This document shows, in pieces, positions 45,798-53,679 of a stretch of 64,000 nucleotides of DNA. The DNA is taken from NCBI RefSeq assembly GCF_902506145.1, contig NZ_LR733520.1, positions 2,091,476 through 2,155,475 of the forward strand, written 5' to 3'. The first letter of the stretch is position 1. The number at the start of each line of letters is the position of its first letter. Below the pieces are notes generated by a model. That model had not been told where the DNA came from. It searched no databases and worked only from the letters and a program-made list of their open reading frames with translations. A program made the position numbers and the translations under genes. The DNA comes from Burkholderia sp. 8Y. GTDB taxonomy: Bacteria > Pseudomonadota > Gammaproteobacteria > Burkholderiales > Burkholderiaceae.

Positions 45798-46829
45798 TCA
45801 GCCGTTGGCTTCGCGCCGGCTCTGCATCCGGTATTCGGTCGGCGAAATCAGAAGACGCTTGCGGAAAATCTTGGCGAGCCGGTCGCCGTTGCCCATGCCG
45901 CTGCGCCGCGCGATCTTGTCCACCGGCAGTTCGGAGTCGGTGAGCAGCGCGCACGTCACGGCAAGGCGTGCCTGCAGCAAATAATCCGATGGCGTGATGC
46001 CCATCTCGATCTTGAAGCGGCGCAGGAAGTTGCGTTCGCTCATCGCGGCGACCTGCGCGGCATCGACCACGGAAATGGGCCGCTCGCAGTTGTCCTGGAG
46101 CCAGCGCGCCGCCGCGCGAATCTTGTCGCCCGCGGATGCCGCGCCGCTGTCGCCGAGAATCGACACGAGCTTCGCGGCGGAGCCCGGCATCAGGCGTTCG
46201 GCGACACTGCGCGATACGTCGAGGCCGAGGTCGCGCTTGACGATCATGAGCGCGCCCTTCATCGACTCATAGCGGTCGCCGCCGTCGGCTGCAGGATCGT
46301 CGCGAAGCTGGATCATCGCGTTGCCGTAGCGCGTCTGCGCTTCGCCCGCGATGCCTGCGATCACCGCGCTGCCTGCGCTCCCGATGCCCGCGGCTTCCAG
46401 CACCTTGCGGCCCTCGGAGATCGCCTTCACGACCGTGGTCTTCGAGTTCATGCGGCGCACCCATTCGACGATGCGCTCGTCCTTCGCGGCTTCCTCGGCG
46501 CCGCGGCCGCCCGCGACGAAGAGCGCGTCGAAGCCGCCGTAGTGGCGCGCGTCGAGTCCGTCGGTCCACACGCGCACCGACGAGGCGCAAGCCACGTTGC
46601 CGCCTTCGACCGACAGGAATCGCACGTCGTAGGTGCACTCGGCGCGCGTCTTCAGCGACGAGAGTTCGTTTGCCATGTGAAACACTTCAGCGACGATTCC
46701 CGCGCCCAGAAGCGAGAATCCGTCGAACAGCAAAATCGCGATGCGTTTCAACTCGACCTGCGACGGTCGCGTCGAGGGAGGTGTCCAACCCATCACAGCG
46801 GGTTCGAGAGTGGCGTAAGGCATGGTCAT
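45798..46829 (-). CDS. GlxA-type regulator: DJ-1/PfpI domain plus AraC HTH
   Basis: A 343-residue regulator. The N-terminal half (residues about 28-210) is a DJ-1/PfpI-like domain (RIAILLFDGFSLLGAG, LFVAGGRGAEE); the C-terminal about 110 residues are an AraC-type HTH with SERNFLRRFKIEMGITPSDYL and KIARRSGMGNGDRL. The position of the usual nucleophile Cys appears as Ser (AISEG), so enzymic activity is doubtful and ligand sensing is more likely. It is adjacent to the exopolysaccharide operon and paralogous to the protein at 51868. It probably regulates that locus; target unproven. Confidence 0.88.
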   Translation of the reverse strand: MTMPYATLEPAVMGWTPPSTRPSQVELKRIAILLFDGFSLLGAGIVAEVFHMANELSSLKTRAECTYDVRFLSVEGGNVACASSVRVWTDGLDARHYGGFDALFVAGGRGAEEAAKDERIVEWVRRMNSKTTVVKAISEGRKVLEAAGIGSAGSAVIAGIAGEAQTRYGNAMIQLRDDPAADGGDRYESMKGALMIVKRDLGLDVSRSVAERLMPGSAAKLVSILGDSGAASAGDKIRAAARWLQDNCERPISVVDAAQVAAMSERNFLRRFKIEMGITPSDYLLQARLAVTCALLTDSELPVDKIARRSGMGNGDRLAKIFRKRLLISPTEYRMQSRREANG

Positions 46830-46964
46830 CCTCTGCAGCTTTGTTTCCAGGGTGCGGAAGAGTTACTCGGCCATTGCATTGCATCAAGGCGTTTCCCGAA
46901 CTTCGCCGGGTTGCCGTGACCGATGGGAACGAGACGTTGGCGGAATCGGTCCGCTGGTGTGAAT

Positions 46965-46985
46965 AATAAGCAGACAATGCTTATT
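46965..46985. promoter_or_regulatory. AATAAGCA hairpin/dyad upstream of the regulator gene
   Basis: AATAAGCA at 46965-46972 and TGCTTATT at 46978-46985 are perfect inverted copies around a 5-nt spacer, about 135 bp upstream of the regulator start. A candidate operator; the protein is unknown. Confidence 0.5.
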
Positions 46986-47255
46986 TGTGGGCTGATTTTC
47001 GCGCCTGAACCACAAAACCTGTCTGGTTATGAGGGTGAGCGCACATTGATAACCCCGCTCGAATCCAGATGACCGCTCTCTTCAAAGCGGATCGGAAAAG
47101 AATTGCCGATTCGTCATACAAACGGTTACACGATTCTTTGATGCAGTGTAAATACGGTTCTGTGCGATGGGACACCGACCTCCCCGGAAAGCCTCGCTGG
47201 ACGGCCCTGCGCGGGTTTGCGGTCTATCGGCGCGCGAGAGCCGGCTGACTAAACT

Positions 47256-47302
47256 GATACATCGGTGAAACATCAGATGAGATGACAAGCCGCCGATGTA
47301 TC
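47256..47302. promoter_or_regulatory. 10-bp inverted repeat with 27-nt spacer
   Basis: GATACATCGG at 47256-47265 and CCGATGTATC at 47293-47302 are exact inverted copies, with centres 37 bp apart. That spacing fits a dimeric or looped binding site better than a terminator. It lies in the AT-rich region between the regulator and the GH gene. Confidence 0.55.
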
Positions 47303-47992
47303 GCCAGAATCGGCAAATCTAGGTTTATGTGCTGCGAGTCCCGAACATTTACTCTGCGCTTATCGGGCAACGCATTTAATGCCGGTTTAACGCCGCGATT
47401 AATCCAATCATGTTTTGAATAAGGCTACGAAAATAAAAAGCGATCACTCGTTAAAATGCACGGCGATTAATTATTAACCGACATAATCCAGCGCGTGCCA
47501 ATGCGCTTTCATGCTGCGGCGCAATAGACGCCGTTCGCCCCAAAGCGGCGCGCAGGCGGGGCCTCGCGGACCGGACATTTCCGCCACGCGCTAGCCGTTT
47601 GCGGCGTCGCACGGCAAAAGAATTAAACGGCGCACGATCACGCGAGGTGCAGTAATTGTCGGGTGAAAGCAGTCAGTTTGTCGGACGGATAAGGTCGTTC
47701 GCGAAACGCAGCGAGAAGTTGGCAGCCGCTTAAGAAATGATCGGTCAGGTTTTCCGAAATCGGCGGAAAGGGCAGTACTCCGCAGCGATCGCCTCGGCGG
47801 CGCGTCCTGTTTCACTTCTGATATGTGAGCCGCCAGCGAATCGGACAGATGGACGCGGCACGTCCTGCATTCATCCGACGAAGGCCATCCCCGCGTGCGG
47901 ACGCGCACGGTCCTGCGTGCGCGCGGAAGCGATCGTTGTTCACATCACGGGCGGCGTGATCCGCCCTCTTCCATTACTCGAACGGTCGTACG

Positions 47993-49948
47993 ATGAACCG
48001 ATACCCGCGCGTGCGCCGCCTGACGATAGCGAGCGCCGCCCTCCTCACGATCACCGGCTGCGACAAGGCGACCTCCGACGAAGCCTCGCCACGCGAGCTG
48101 CCTGCGCTCGCCGTTCAGCGCACGGCGTCCGATACGCCCGCGCTTCGCTGCGAGCCGCCCGCATCGCCTGTTAGCGCGACGGCGAGCACGACTGCGAACG
48201 CCGCCATGATCGAGGCCGACACGCCCGGCAGCGACGGCACTCGCATGTTCGCGCTGAACGCGCCGCTGCGCATCGCGATCACGACGCGCGCCACATCCGC
48301 CGATACCGTCGACTGGCAGATCCGCGACGCGTGGAACACGGTGAAAGCGAGCGGCCGCTTCGCCGTCGATGCGAAACCCGCGACGGTCACGCTCACGTGC
48401 AAGTCGCAAGCGGCGGGCTACTTCGCGGTGAGCGCATCGCTCGAATCGGGGAAGCGCGCGTTGCCGATGCGCGGCACGCGGCCCGCCGGCATCGCGACGT
48501 TCGGCGTGTTGCCCGATGTGTCGTCCGCATTGCCCGCCGTGACGTTCGCGCATCCGGACGCGCATCGGTTCGGCGGCCAGGGCGCGGCGTATCTGAAGCC
48601 GGGCGAAGCATGCTGCTCGGGCGACGGCTACCGTCCGCTGTATCCGGACCTGGGCCTCGCGTGGGTCAACGACAACCGCAACTGGTACATGACCGAAGAG
48701 AAAGCGCCGAACACCTTCGACGCAGCGAAGGACAATCTCGCGCCCTTCTTCAAGCCCGGCGATCTCCTGCGCCTCATTCAGCTCGACGGCATCCCCGCAT
48801 GGGCGAGCCCGACGAAGACGCCCACGCACAGCTACGCGCCCGTATCGCTCGATGCGTACCGCGACTACATGAAGCGCGTCGGCGAAGAATCGAATGCGGT
48901 ACGCAAGCGGTGGTTCCCGCGACAGACGCACAACTACTATCAGGTGACGTGGGAGCCGGACTATGAAGGCGGCTTGCCGTGGCGCGATTCGGACGCCAGT
49001 CTCGTCGCGATGTACAAAGCCACGCACGAGGCCATCCATGCAGGCGATCCCAACGCGGTGGTGATGGGGCTCACGCTCTCGAACCTCGCGTCGAATGCGG
49101 CGTGGCTCAAGCGTCTCGCGCCGCTTGGCATCGGCAAGTATCTGGATGGCGTGAGCGCGCATGGCTATTACGACGTGGGCACGTCGCCGTCGCATCCGCC
49201 GGAACGCTTCGACGCGAATCCGGCCACAGCCGCCAAGGCGATGCCCGCCGCGATGCGCGAGCTGCGCCGCACGATGAGCGATGTCGTGAAGCCGGGCGCG
49301 AAGCTCTTGGTCACGGAGACGGGCGTGAGCTACGACATCGGCAGCAAGTACGGGCCGAATACGCCGAACTGGAACGTGCTGTATGCGCAAGGCGCGGTGG
49401 TCGCGCGCACGCATCTGATGCTGCTCGGCGAAGGCGCGGACGTGAGCTTCGTCTTCTATACCGCCGATCCGCCCGAAGTGGGCTACGGCGTGTTCTTCGA
49501 TCTCGTCAACGCAGAAGGTGGATACGGTCAGAAGGACATCAGCCCGAAGCCCGCCGCGATGGCCGTGGCCGCGATGACGCGCATCATCGACGGCACGACG
49601 ACGCTCGGTTACGTCAACGGCACGCCCAAGGGCGTCTATGCGTATGCGTTTCAGCGGCTCAATGGCGGCAAGGTAGTCACGGCGCTCTGGACGCATAGCA
49701 ACGCGTCATGGCCGGGCGCGAACGGCTTCGACGCGGCGCATGCGGTGAACTACAGCCTCGCCGTGGATGCAGCGGGAAAGTCGGGAACGGTGACGGTATT
49801 CGACATGATGGGCAACGCATCGACGATGCCGTATCGCGACGGCCGCGTGGCGCTCACGCTGAGCGAAGCGCCGGTCTACGTCGTCTCCGCCAACGCCGAT
49901 GTCATGCGCCAGAACGTCACGAAACCAGCGGGCTATGTGGGCCAATAA
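47993..49948 (+). CDS. Lipoprotein glycoside hydrolase (clan GH-A, PslG/GH39-like)
   Basis: A 651-residue lipoprotein with signal ending ITGC (Cys23). After a beta-sandwich-like N-terminal domain (about residues 60-170) comes a probable TIM barrel. Candidate acid/base Glu321 is in TWEPDYEGG and candidate nucleophile Glu442 in LLVTETGVSYD, with barrel-like aromatic segments. This resembles the PslG-type GH39/GH-A enzymes that cut exopolysaccharide in the periplasm or at the surface. It is beside the exopolysaccharide locus, which supports a role in trimming that polymer. Exact family is inference. Confidence 0.8.
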   Translation: MNRYPRVRRLTIASAALLTITGCDKATSDEASPRELPALAVQRTASDTPALRCEPPASPVSATASTTANAAMIEADTPGSDGTRMFALNAPLRIAITTRATSADTVDWQIRDAWNTVKASGRFAVDAKPATVTLTCKSQAAGYFAVSASLESGKRALPMRGTRPAGIATFGVLPDVSSALPAVTFAHPDAHRFGGQGAAYLKPGEACCSGDGYRPLYPDLGLAWVNDNRNWYMTEEKAPNTFDAAKDNLAPFFKPGDLLRLIQLDGIPAWASPTKTPTHSYAPVSLDAYRDYMKRVGEESNAVRKRWFPRQTHNYYQVTWEPDYEGGLPWRDSDASLVAMYKATHEAIHAGDPNAVVMGLTLSNLASNAAWLKRLAPLGIGKYLDGVSAHGYYDVGTSPSHPPERFDANPATAAKAMPAAMRELRRTMSDVVKPGAKLLVTETGVSYDIGSKYGPNTPNWNVLYAQGAVVARTHLMLLGEGADVSFVFYTADPPEVGYGVFFDLVNAEGGYGQKDISPKPAAMAVAAMTRIIDGTTTLGYVNGTPKGVYAYAFQRLNGGKVVTALWTHSNASWPGANGFDAAHAVNYSLAVDAAGKSGTVTVFDMMGNASTMPYRDGRVALTLSEAPVYVVSANADVMRQNVTKPAGYVGQ

Positions 49949-49961
49949 GCGGGCCAATAAG
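49939..49961 (+). repeat. 12-bp tandem repeat creating a double stop
   Basis: GGGCCAATAAGC is repeated in tandem (49939-49950 and 49951-49961). The first copy holds the natural Gly-Gln-stop end of the GH gene, the second repeats it in frame, so the gene ends with two in-frame stops 12 bp apart. Confidence 0.8.
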
Positions 49962-49969
49962 TCGATGGC

Positions 49970-49992
49970 ACGACTAAGCGATCTTTAGTCGT
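49970..49992 (+). terminator. Small hairpin after the GH gene
   Basis: ACGACTAA (49970-49977) and TTAGTCGT (49985-49992) pair perfectly over 8 bp around a 7-nt loop. No T-run follows, so it is a weak terminator candidate. Confidence 0.45.
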
Positions 49993-50104
49993 ATAACACC
50001 AGTGCTGCGGCGGCCTGCCGCATGCACCCTCACGCTACACTGATCGCGCCGGGCTGACAGGGTTCAGCGGGGACCGGCAACAACATTCATAACGATTAAA
50101 GCAA

Positions 50105-50575
50105 ATGACCAACGCAATGGCGATGTTGAGCGAAGCGGATTTCATGACAGTGGTCCGGCTTGCGCCGCTCGTTTCGATCGATCTGATCGTGACCGACGGC
50201 AACCGGCGCATTCTCGTCGGGCAGCGGCGTAACCGGCCGGCGCAGGACACGTGGTTCGTTCCGGGCGGACGGATCGCGAAGGATGAATCGCTCGATGCGG
50301 CGTTCAGGCGCATCGTGCATAACGAGTTGGGTGTCGCGAGTGCGGAGCGATCGTCGGCGCGCTTCTATGGCGTGTTCGAGCATCGCTACGACGACAATTT
50401 CGCGGGAACGCCGGGGTTTGGCACCCATTACATCGTGCTGGCTTACGCGATGAGTCTGAGCGGTTCGGTGCCGATCGGACGATTCGATCAGCATAGCGGC
50501 TACGAGTGGTTACTCGCGGATGAACTGCTGGCGCGCGAGGACGTGCATGAAAATACGAAGGCGTATTTTCGCTAA
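50105..50575 (+). CDS. gmm: GDP-mannose mannosyl hydrolase (Nudix, Gmm/WcaH)
   Basis: A 156-residue Nudix enzyme that hydrolyses GDP-mannose to GDP and mannose and occurs in colanic acid loci as WcaH. The Nudix-like box GGRIAKDESLDAAFRRIVHNELG is degenerate relative to the canonical GX5EX7REUXEEXGU in the manner known for this subfamily. LVGQRRNRPAQDTWFVPGG and the C-terminal EWLLADELL are typical. It likely balances the GDP-mannose pool between manC and gmd. Confidence 0.9.
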   Translation: MTNAMAMLSEADFMTVVRLAPLVSIDLIVTDGNRRILVGQRRNRPAQDTWFVPGGRIAKDESLDAAFRRIVHNELGVASAERSSARFYGVFEHRYDDNFAGTPGFGTHYIVLAYAMSLSGSVPIGRFDQHSGYEWLLADELLAREDVHENTKAYFR

Positions 50576-50593
50576 GCGCGCGGCAACCGCTTG

Positions 50594-50626
50594 CCGCTTC
50601 GAGGCGCGACGAGCGCCTCGAAGCGG
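50594..50626. terminator. Bidirectional hairpin between gmm and galU
   Basis: Arms 50594-50607 and 50613-50626 pair perfectly over 14 bp around a 5-nt loop, between two converging genes. No strong T-run follows on either strand. Confidence 0.78.
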
Positions 50627-50638
50627 ACTCAACACAAC

Positions 50639-51586
50639 TTAGGCATCGACCGGAAGCGCGTCTTCCGCATCGCCCGATTCCAGATCGACAGGTTGCTCGA
50701 TCACCGGAGCCGGCGCCGGCGCGAATTGCGCGCGCAGGTAATCCGCGAAGTCGTCGCGCACTTCGGGATGCCGCAGAGCGAACTCGACGGTGGCCTTCAG
50801 ATAGCCGAGCTTGCTGCCGCAATCGAACCGCTTGCCGCGATACCGATACGCCAGCACTTGCTCTTGCGAAAGCAGCGTCTCGATTCCATCGGTCAACTGA
50901 ATTTCACCGCCCGCGCCGGGCTTTTGCGAGCGCAGGAATTCGAAGATGCGCGGCATCAGCACATAGCGGCCGACCACGCCGAAATTCGAAGGCGCGACTT
51001 CCGGGTCCGGCTTCTCGACCACGCGCGAGAGCTTGAACAGACCATCGTCCCACGGCTTGCCTTCGATCACGCCGTACGAGCGCGAATCCTTGCGGTCGAT
51101 CTCTTCGACGCCGATCACCGACGAATGATAGTGATCGAACACGTCGACCATCTGCGCGAGCACGGGCGGCTGGCCGTCGAGCAGGTCGTCGGCGAGCACC
51201 ACGGCGAACGGCTCGTCGCCGACGAGCTTTTCCGCGCACAGCACCGCGTGGCCCAGACCGAGGGCTTCGGCCTGACGCACGTACATGCAGGTCACGTGAC
51301 TCGGCAGAATGCCGCGCACGAGTTCGAGCAGCTTTGCCTTGCCGCGCGCTTCGAGTTCGGCTTCGATCTCATACGATTTGTCGAAGTGATCTTCGATTGC
51401 GCGCTTGCTGCGCCCCGTCACGAAGATCATCTCCGTGATACCCGCGGCCATGGCCTCTTCGACCGCGTATTGAATCAGTGGCTTGTCCACCACCGGAAGC
51501 ATTTCCTTCGGGCTCGCCTTGGTCGCGGGAAGGAATCGCGTGCCGAGGCCCGCCACCGGAAATACCGCCTTGCGCACTTTTAGCAT
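50639..51586 (-). CDS. galU: GalU, UTP-glucose-1-phosphate uridylyltransferase
   Basis: A 315-residue nucleotidyltransferase producing UDP-glucose. The N-terminal signature is GLGTRFLPATKASPKEMLPV with the later VDKPLIQYAVEEA. The C-terminus has a Pro/Ala/Glu-rich tail of about 25 residues. UDP-glucose serves the exopolysaccharide, GalE and LPS. It is convergent with gmm and divergent from the regulator at 51868. Confidence 0.95.
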   Translation of the reverse strand: MLKVRKAVFPVAGLGTRFLPATKASPKEMLPVVDKPLIQYAVEEAMAAGITEMIFVTGRSKRAIEDHFDKSYEIEAELEARGKAKLLELVRGILPSHVTCMYVRQAEALGLGHAVLCAEKLVGDEPFAVVLADDLLDGQPPVLAQMVDVFDHYHSSVIGVEEIDRKDSRSYGVIEGKPWDDGLFKLSRVVEKPDPEVAPSNFGVVGRYVLMPRIFEFLRSQKPGAGGEIQLTDGIETLLSQEQVLAYRYRGKRFDCGSKLGYLKATVEFALRHPEVRDDFADYLRAQFAPAPAPVIEQPVDLESGDAEDALPVDA

Positions 51587-51867
51587 CGGCTCACCTGGTT
51601 AGATTTGTTGTACGAGGCGGCGCGGCGCCGTGTGAGCGCGCCCGCCTTTTCGTGTGGTCGCAGTCGTCCGATTTCATCAGACGACACGAGTTGCGTCAGC
51701 TTATTCCCGCGATATCGAAATCATCTGCCAACACATCGTCATTTTCAGACTCGCGGCGTGGCGACTGTTGGGCGCCGCGTATAGTGCGTCGCATGTGTGC
51801 TTACTTTTCCCGCTTTCGACGTTCTTTCGCGAACAAAGGGGATGAAAGGGAAAAAGGGAGAAAGTCG

Positions 51868-52950
51868 ATGGTGTACGCCAATGGTACGGGCGGGCTGCAA
51901 GCGGTGCGCTCGCCCGAACGTGAAGCGCCGTCCGCCGACACGGCAAAGCGGATCGGCATTCTGATCTTCGAGGATTTTTCGCTCGTCGAGGTCAGTTCGA
52001 TTTCCGAGGTCTTTTCGCTCGCGAATCAGGTGCGCCTGCCGTCTGCCGGTGCCGAACGTGGCGGGCCGCACGCATTCGCCGCGCGAACGCCGAACTATTC
52101 GCTGCAGTTCGTGTCAAGTGAAGGAGGCAGCGTCGCCAGCAGCTGCTCCATGCGTATCTGGACCGAAAGCATCGAAACGCGCTGGATGAACGAGTGCGAC
52201 GCGCTTTTCATCGCGGGCGGCGCGGGTGCGCGGCAGGCGCGTCACGACGCGCTCTTGAGGAAGCAGTTGGGCCGCGTCGCGCCGAAGGTTCCGTTCATCA
52301 AGGCCATCGGCGAAGGCGCGCATATTCTCGCGGCGGCGAATCTCACGCTGCAGAACCGCTCGCTCGATTTCGGCGAGGAGCCGGGCGCGCAGGCGTTGTC
52401 GTCGGCGCTCTCGCCGGCGTTATCGAACGCGCTTTGCATCGCCGAGCAGACGCTCTCGCTCGACGATCCCAAAGGCCCGATCGCCGCGGCGCTTTCGATG
52501 GTCAAGCGCGATTACGGCGCGGCCGTCGCGCGTGAAGTGTCGGAACGTTCTATTCCAGGCGCGTGGCAAAAGCTCGCCACGGTGCTCGACGACACCGACA
52601 GCGTGGGCGTGCGTCAGAAGATCGACGCCGCCGCGCGCTGGATCCGCGAGAACTACGTCAAGCCGATTTCCATCACGGATGCGGCGCGCGTCGCCGCGAT
52701 GAGCGAGCGCAATTTCCTGCGGCGCTTCAAGGCGCAGATCGGGCTGACGCCGTCGGAATACTTGTTGCGTGCGCGTCTGGATGCAAGCTGCATGCTGCTC
52801 GCCGCGACCGACCTGCCGGTGGACAAGATTGCGCGGCGCTGCGGCGCGGGCAGCGGCGACGGCCTCGCGAAGATCTTCCGCAAGCGGCTGTCGATTTCGC
52901 CGACCGAATATCGGCTCGCTGGCCGCAGAAAGCAGGCGGACAGTTCATAA
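51868..52950 (+). CDS. Second GlxA-type regulator: DJ-1/PfpI domain plus AraC HTH
   Basis: A 360-residue paralogue of the regulator at 45798. The start at ATG 51868 follows AAGGGAG; the frame upstream is a shadow. N-terminal DJ-1/PfpI-like part: RIGILIFEDFSLVEVSS and ALFIAGGAGARQA; C-terminal HTH: SERNFLRRFKAQIGLTPSEYLLRARL and KIARRCGAGSGDGL. The nucleophile position appears as Gly (AIGEG), so it lacks the reactive Cys. The two paralogues flank the hydrolase, gmm and galU; they may sense the same or related ligands. Confidence 0.87.
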   Translation: MVYANGTGGLQAVRSPEREAPSADTAKRIGILIFEDFSLVEVSSISEVFSLANQVRLPSAGAERGGPHAFAARTPNYSLQFVSSEGGSVASSCSMRIWTESIETRWMNECDALFIAGGAGARQARHDALLRKQLGRVAPKVPFIKAIGEGAHILAAANLTLQNRSLDFGEEPGAQALSSALSPALSNALCIAEQTLSLDDPKGPIAAALSMVKRDYGAAVAREVSERSIPGAWQKLATVLDDTDSVGVRQKIDAAARWIRENYVKPISITDAARVAAMSERNFLRRFKAQIGLTPSEYLLRARLDASCMLLAATDLPVDKIARRCGAGSGDGLAKIFRKRLSISPTEYRLAGRRKQADSS

Positions 52951-52989
52951 CCACATCGTCATATCGACGGATACCTAAAACGGATACGT

Positions 52990-53577
52990 ATGCAAGAAAG
53001 GGTACTGTGGATTTTTTCCAATCTCGGGGATGCGGCGCTCTTGCTGCCGCTCGCATTGGTCTGCGCGCTCTGGCTTCGCTCGGTGGACATGCGCCTCGCC
53101 GTGCGCTGGGCCGTGCTGCTCGCGCTCGGCATGGGCCTCGTCGGGCTCTCGAAGATTCTGTATGCGGGCTGCGGACTGGAATTGTCGGCGGTGAATTTCC
53201 GCATGATCAGCGGACACACCATGCTCGCCGCCTCCATCTACACGGTCGCGGGCGGACTGCTTGCGGGCAGCCTCGGCGGATGGTGGTATCGGCTGGGCGC
53301 GGCGGGCGGTCTCGGGCTCGCGGCGCTGATCGGCGCGAGCCGCATCATTCAGGACGCGCATACGCCGAGTGAAGTCGTCGTCGGCTGGCTGCTCGGCGCG
53401 GCCATCGCGACGATGCTGCTCGTGCGCGTGTTCGAGCAGCCGCGCAAGATGCCGCGCGCCGTCGTGGCGGGCGTTGGGCTGCTCGCGGTGTCGTCGATTG
53501 CTTACGGGCATCACGCGCCGTTTCAGCGGCTGATCGAGCATTACTCGTGGTGGCTGTGCAAGGGGCTCGGCCTCTGA
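52990..53577 (+). CDS. PAP2-family membrane phosphatase (partly degenerate)
   Basis: A 195-residue membrane protein with about 5-6 helices. Motif C2 appears as ISGHTM and C3 as SRIIQDAHTPSEVV, where the usual acidic residue is Glu. C1 (K-x6-R-P) is poor: a Lys in SKILYAGCG is present but Arg-Pro is absent. PAP2 enzymes dephosphorylate undecaprenyl or phosphatidate pyrophosphates, which would recycle the carrier used by the polysaccharide genes here. The weak C1 makes activity uncertain. It lies 39 bp after the regulator. Confidence 0.82.
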   Translation: MQERVLWIFSNLGDAALLLPLALVCALWLRSVDMRLAVRWAVLLALGMGLVGLSKILYAGCGLELSAVNFRMISGHTMLAASIYTVAGGLLAGSLGGWWYRLGAAGGLGLAALIGASRIIQDAHTPSEVVVGWLLGAAIATMLLVRVFEQPRKMPRAVVAGVGLLAVSSIAYGHHAPFQRLIEHYSWWLCKGLGL

Positions 53578-53679
53578 CGCGGCGCCCGGCGCGGCCCTTC
53601 GTGGCGAGCGGGAAGCGATCCCAAGTATGATCCTCGCTTGATTGCAGGCTCATATTTCCACGTTTTCGGGATCTCGGGC

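Larger units (their letters stand above)
46830..47992. other. 1.16-kb AT-rich intergenic region
   Basis: A long divergent stretch without a convincing gene, visibly poorer in G+C than its surroundings from about 46960 to 47500. It holds an AATAAGCA/TGCTTATT dyad (46965-46985), a GATACATCGG/CCGATGTATC dyad (47256-47302), a GCATTTAATGC palindrome (47372-47382) and two GCGATTAAT copies (47395 and 47463). It is likely a regulatory region for the regulator gene and the GH gene. Confidence 0.7.

Noticed and set aside
47461..47560. Sigma-54 promoter in the AT-rich region
   Set aside because: TGGCACG is present on the minus strand, but the GC dinucleotide expected at -12 is absent.
46830..47992. Hidden gene or tRNA in the long AT-rich gap
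   Set aside because: No frame with a plausible start and product, and no tRNA-like cloverleaf noticed by eye.
47945..49696. 583-codon open frame on the minus strand over the GH lipoprotein
   Set aside because: Antisense frame; the plus strand has a signal peptide, a lipobox and catalytic-looking motifs.
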